Shown in pieces: positions 5,282-6,050 of a DNA stretch of 6,050 nt (the first letter of the stretch is position 1; every line of letters begins with the position of its first letter). The DNA comes from an uncultured Eubacteriales bacterium (lineage in GTDB: Bacteria; Bacillota; Clostridia; Christensenellales; Aristaeellaceae): NCBI GenBank assembly GCA_902782795.1, contig CACZOT010000138.1, positions 1 to 6,050 on the forward strand. Direction: 5' to 3'. The notes below the pieces were generated by a model. It was not told the origin of the DNA. It searched no databases and saw only the letters and a list, made by a program, of their open reading frames with translations. Made by a program: the position numbers and the translations under genes.

Positions 5282-5842
5282 ATGCCTCCCCGCATGGAGG
5301 CGCTGCTGATCGTGGACGGTTACAACGTGCTTAACGCCTGGCGCGGCGCGATGCGCGACAAGCCGCTCGCCGACGCGCGCGACGATCTCATCCACGCCCT
5401 GGCCGATTACGCGGGTTATACGGGCCAGCGCATCGTGCTGGTCTTCGACGCGTGGAAGAGCGAGCGCGTGGAGCGCACGGTCGAGGAGGTGCCGGCCACG
5501 GTCAGCGTGGTCTATACCCGCAAGGGCGAGACGGCGGACCACTACATCGAACGGCTGTGCGACGAGGTGAGCGAGAAGGTCGAATACGGCCGCCTCGCCC
5601 TGCGCGTCGCCACCAGCGATTCCCTGGAGCAGACCATCGTCCTGGGCCGCGGCGCGGTGCGCATTTCCTCGCGCGAGCTTTTGCGCGAGGTGGAAACCAT
5701 GCGCGGCCACGGGCCGTCCAACCAGCGGGGCGAGACCGACGTGCGCGCCAGCACCGGCCGCTCGGGCGGCTCCACGGTCATGGACCGCCTGCCCGAGGAC
5801 GTGCGCCAGAAACTCGAGAAGATGCGCCGCGGCGAGGAATGA
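5282..5842 (+). CDS. rae1: NYN-domain ribonuclease Rae1 (YacP family)
   Basis: Rae1/YacP is a PIN-like NYN endonuclease that, in Bacillus subtilis, enters the ribosomal A site and cuts mRNA in a translation-dependent way. The 186-residue protein has the fold's spaced acidic residues: D12 in LLIVDGYNVL, D56 in LVFDAW, D86 in GETADHYIERL, and D113 in VATSDSLEQ. The IVDGYN opening is typical of the family. The C-terminal 40 residues are basic and acidic without clear structure. The start at 5282 has GAGGG (5269-5273) 8 nt ahead. A second in-frame ATG at 5294 would put the conserved motif nearer the N-terminus but has no ribosome-binding site, so 5282 is preferred. It begins 3 nt after rlmB, and the order rlmB-rae1-sigH is common in Bacillota. 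Confidence 0.93.
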   Translation: MPPRMEALLIVDGYNVLNAWRGAMRDKPLADARDDLIHALADYAGYTGQRIVLVFDAWKSERVERTVEEVPATVSVVYTRKGETADHYIERLCDEVSEKVEYGRLALRVATSDSLEQTIVLGRGAVRISSRELLREVETMRGHGPSNQRGETDVRASTGRSGGSTVMDRLPEDVRQKLEKMRRGEE

Positions 5843-5883
5843 GCCGGGCCGCGGCCGGGAATACTTGGGGAGAGGGCCTTTTC

Positions 5884-6050
5884 TTGGAAGAGACGAGATA
5901 CGCAGCCTTCAGAGGAATGCCGGACGAGCAGATCGCCCGCCTCGCCCAGCAGGGCGACGACACGGCGGTGGAGTTCCTTTTGGAAAAATACAAGTATTTC
6001 GTGCGCTCCAAGGCGCGCAGCTATTTCCTCATCGGCGCGGACCATGAGGA
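5884..6050 (+). CDS. sigH: RNA polymerase sigma factor SigH, N-terminal part (3' end outside window)
   Basis: Only about 55 residues are visible. They contain DEQIARLAQQGDDTAVEFLL and then YKYFVRSKARSYFLIGADHE, nearly the same as region 1.2/2.1 of Bacillus SigH (YRNFVRAKARSYFLIGADRE as I remember it). SigH (sigma-30) directs early stationary-phase, competence and sporulation-initiation genes in Bacillus; its targets in this organism are not known. Its place after rlmB and rae1 is the standard one. The start is probably TTG at 5884, with GAGGG (5872-5876) 7 nt upstream. An in-frame ATG at 5839 overlaps the rae1 stop as ATGA and would add 15 residues (MSRAAAGNTWGEGLF), but it has GAGG only one base away, too close for good initiation. 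The gene is otherwise intact to the window edge. Confidence 0.9.
   Translation, partial: MEETRYAAFRGMPDEQIARLAQQGDDTAVEFLLEKYKYFVRSKARSYFLIGADHE

Noticed and set aside
3731..5710. Very long minus-strand open frame (659 codons) opposite mrnC, rlmB and rae1
   Set aside because: It is antisense to three genes with clear family motifs. GC-rich codon use suppresses stop codons on the other strand, and its product has the repetitive A/G/R/H-rich composition of such shadows.
1..6050. CRISPR array, tRNA, rRNA, insertion sequence or prophage genes
   Set aside because: No regularly spaced identical repeats with spacers, no tRNA cloverleaf and no transposase, integrase or phage protein motif were recognised on either strand.

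Overview
The window comes from a GC-rich bacterial chromosome, and gene order points to a member of the Bacillota (Clostridia-like, possibly gut-associated). The run mini-RNase III (mrnC), 23S rRNA 2'-O-methyltransferase (rlmB), NYN-domain RNase (rae1/yacP) and sigma factor SigH is a classic Bacillota gene order. The start of the last gene closely resembles Bacillus SigH region 2. All genes lie on the + strand. Codon third positions are rich in G and C, so the AT-rich intergenic tract in the middle stands out sharply.

Left part (1-1756): the 3' end of tsaD (tRNA t6A synthesis) is followed 4 nt later by a GNAT acetyltransferase related to BltD-type polyamine acetylases. A 241-bp GC-rich spacer carries two imperfect tandem copies of a roughly 95-bp hairpin-forming repeat. 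A stand-alone HD-domain phosphohydrolase follows, closed by a textbook intrinsic terminator directly after its stop codon.

Middle (1757-2279): a gene-free stretch of about 500 bp that is the most interesting part of the window. It has an AT-rich tract (about 1821-1945), then a dense cluster of DnaA-box-like 9-mers between 2008 and 2129. Two are perfect TTATCCACA boxes on the minus strand and one is a TTTTCCACA box. These three are exactly 42 bp apart, so they share a helical face. The layout resembles a replication origin or a DnaA-titrating/regulatory cluster, yet neither dnaA nor dnaN is in the window. The stretch ends in an extended -10 promoter and a perfect 18-bp palindrome that abuts the Shine-Dalgarno sequence of the next gene.

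Right part (2280-6050): a tightly packed transcription unit, rhaB-mrnC-rlmB-rae1-sigH, with overlaps or gaps of a few bases except before sigH. Its first gene is a rhamnulokinase with a complete set of family motifs, overlapping mrnC by ATGA. A sugar kinase is thus coupled to genes for rRNA maturation, rRNA methylation, ribosome-associated mRNA cleavage and a stationary-phase sigma factor. RlmB carries an unusual Arg/Gly-rich, repeat-bearing N-terminal tail of about 118 residues. The sigH gene is cut by the window end.

No tRNA, rRNA, CRISPR array, insertion sequence or phage gene was recognised. The strongest candidates for something undescribed are the phased DnaA-box cluster away from dnaA, the structured repeat before the HD gene, and the sugar kinase leading an RNA-metabolism operon.
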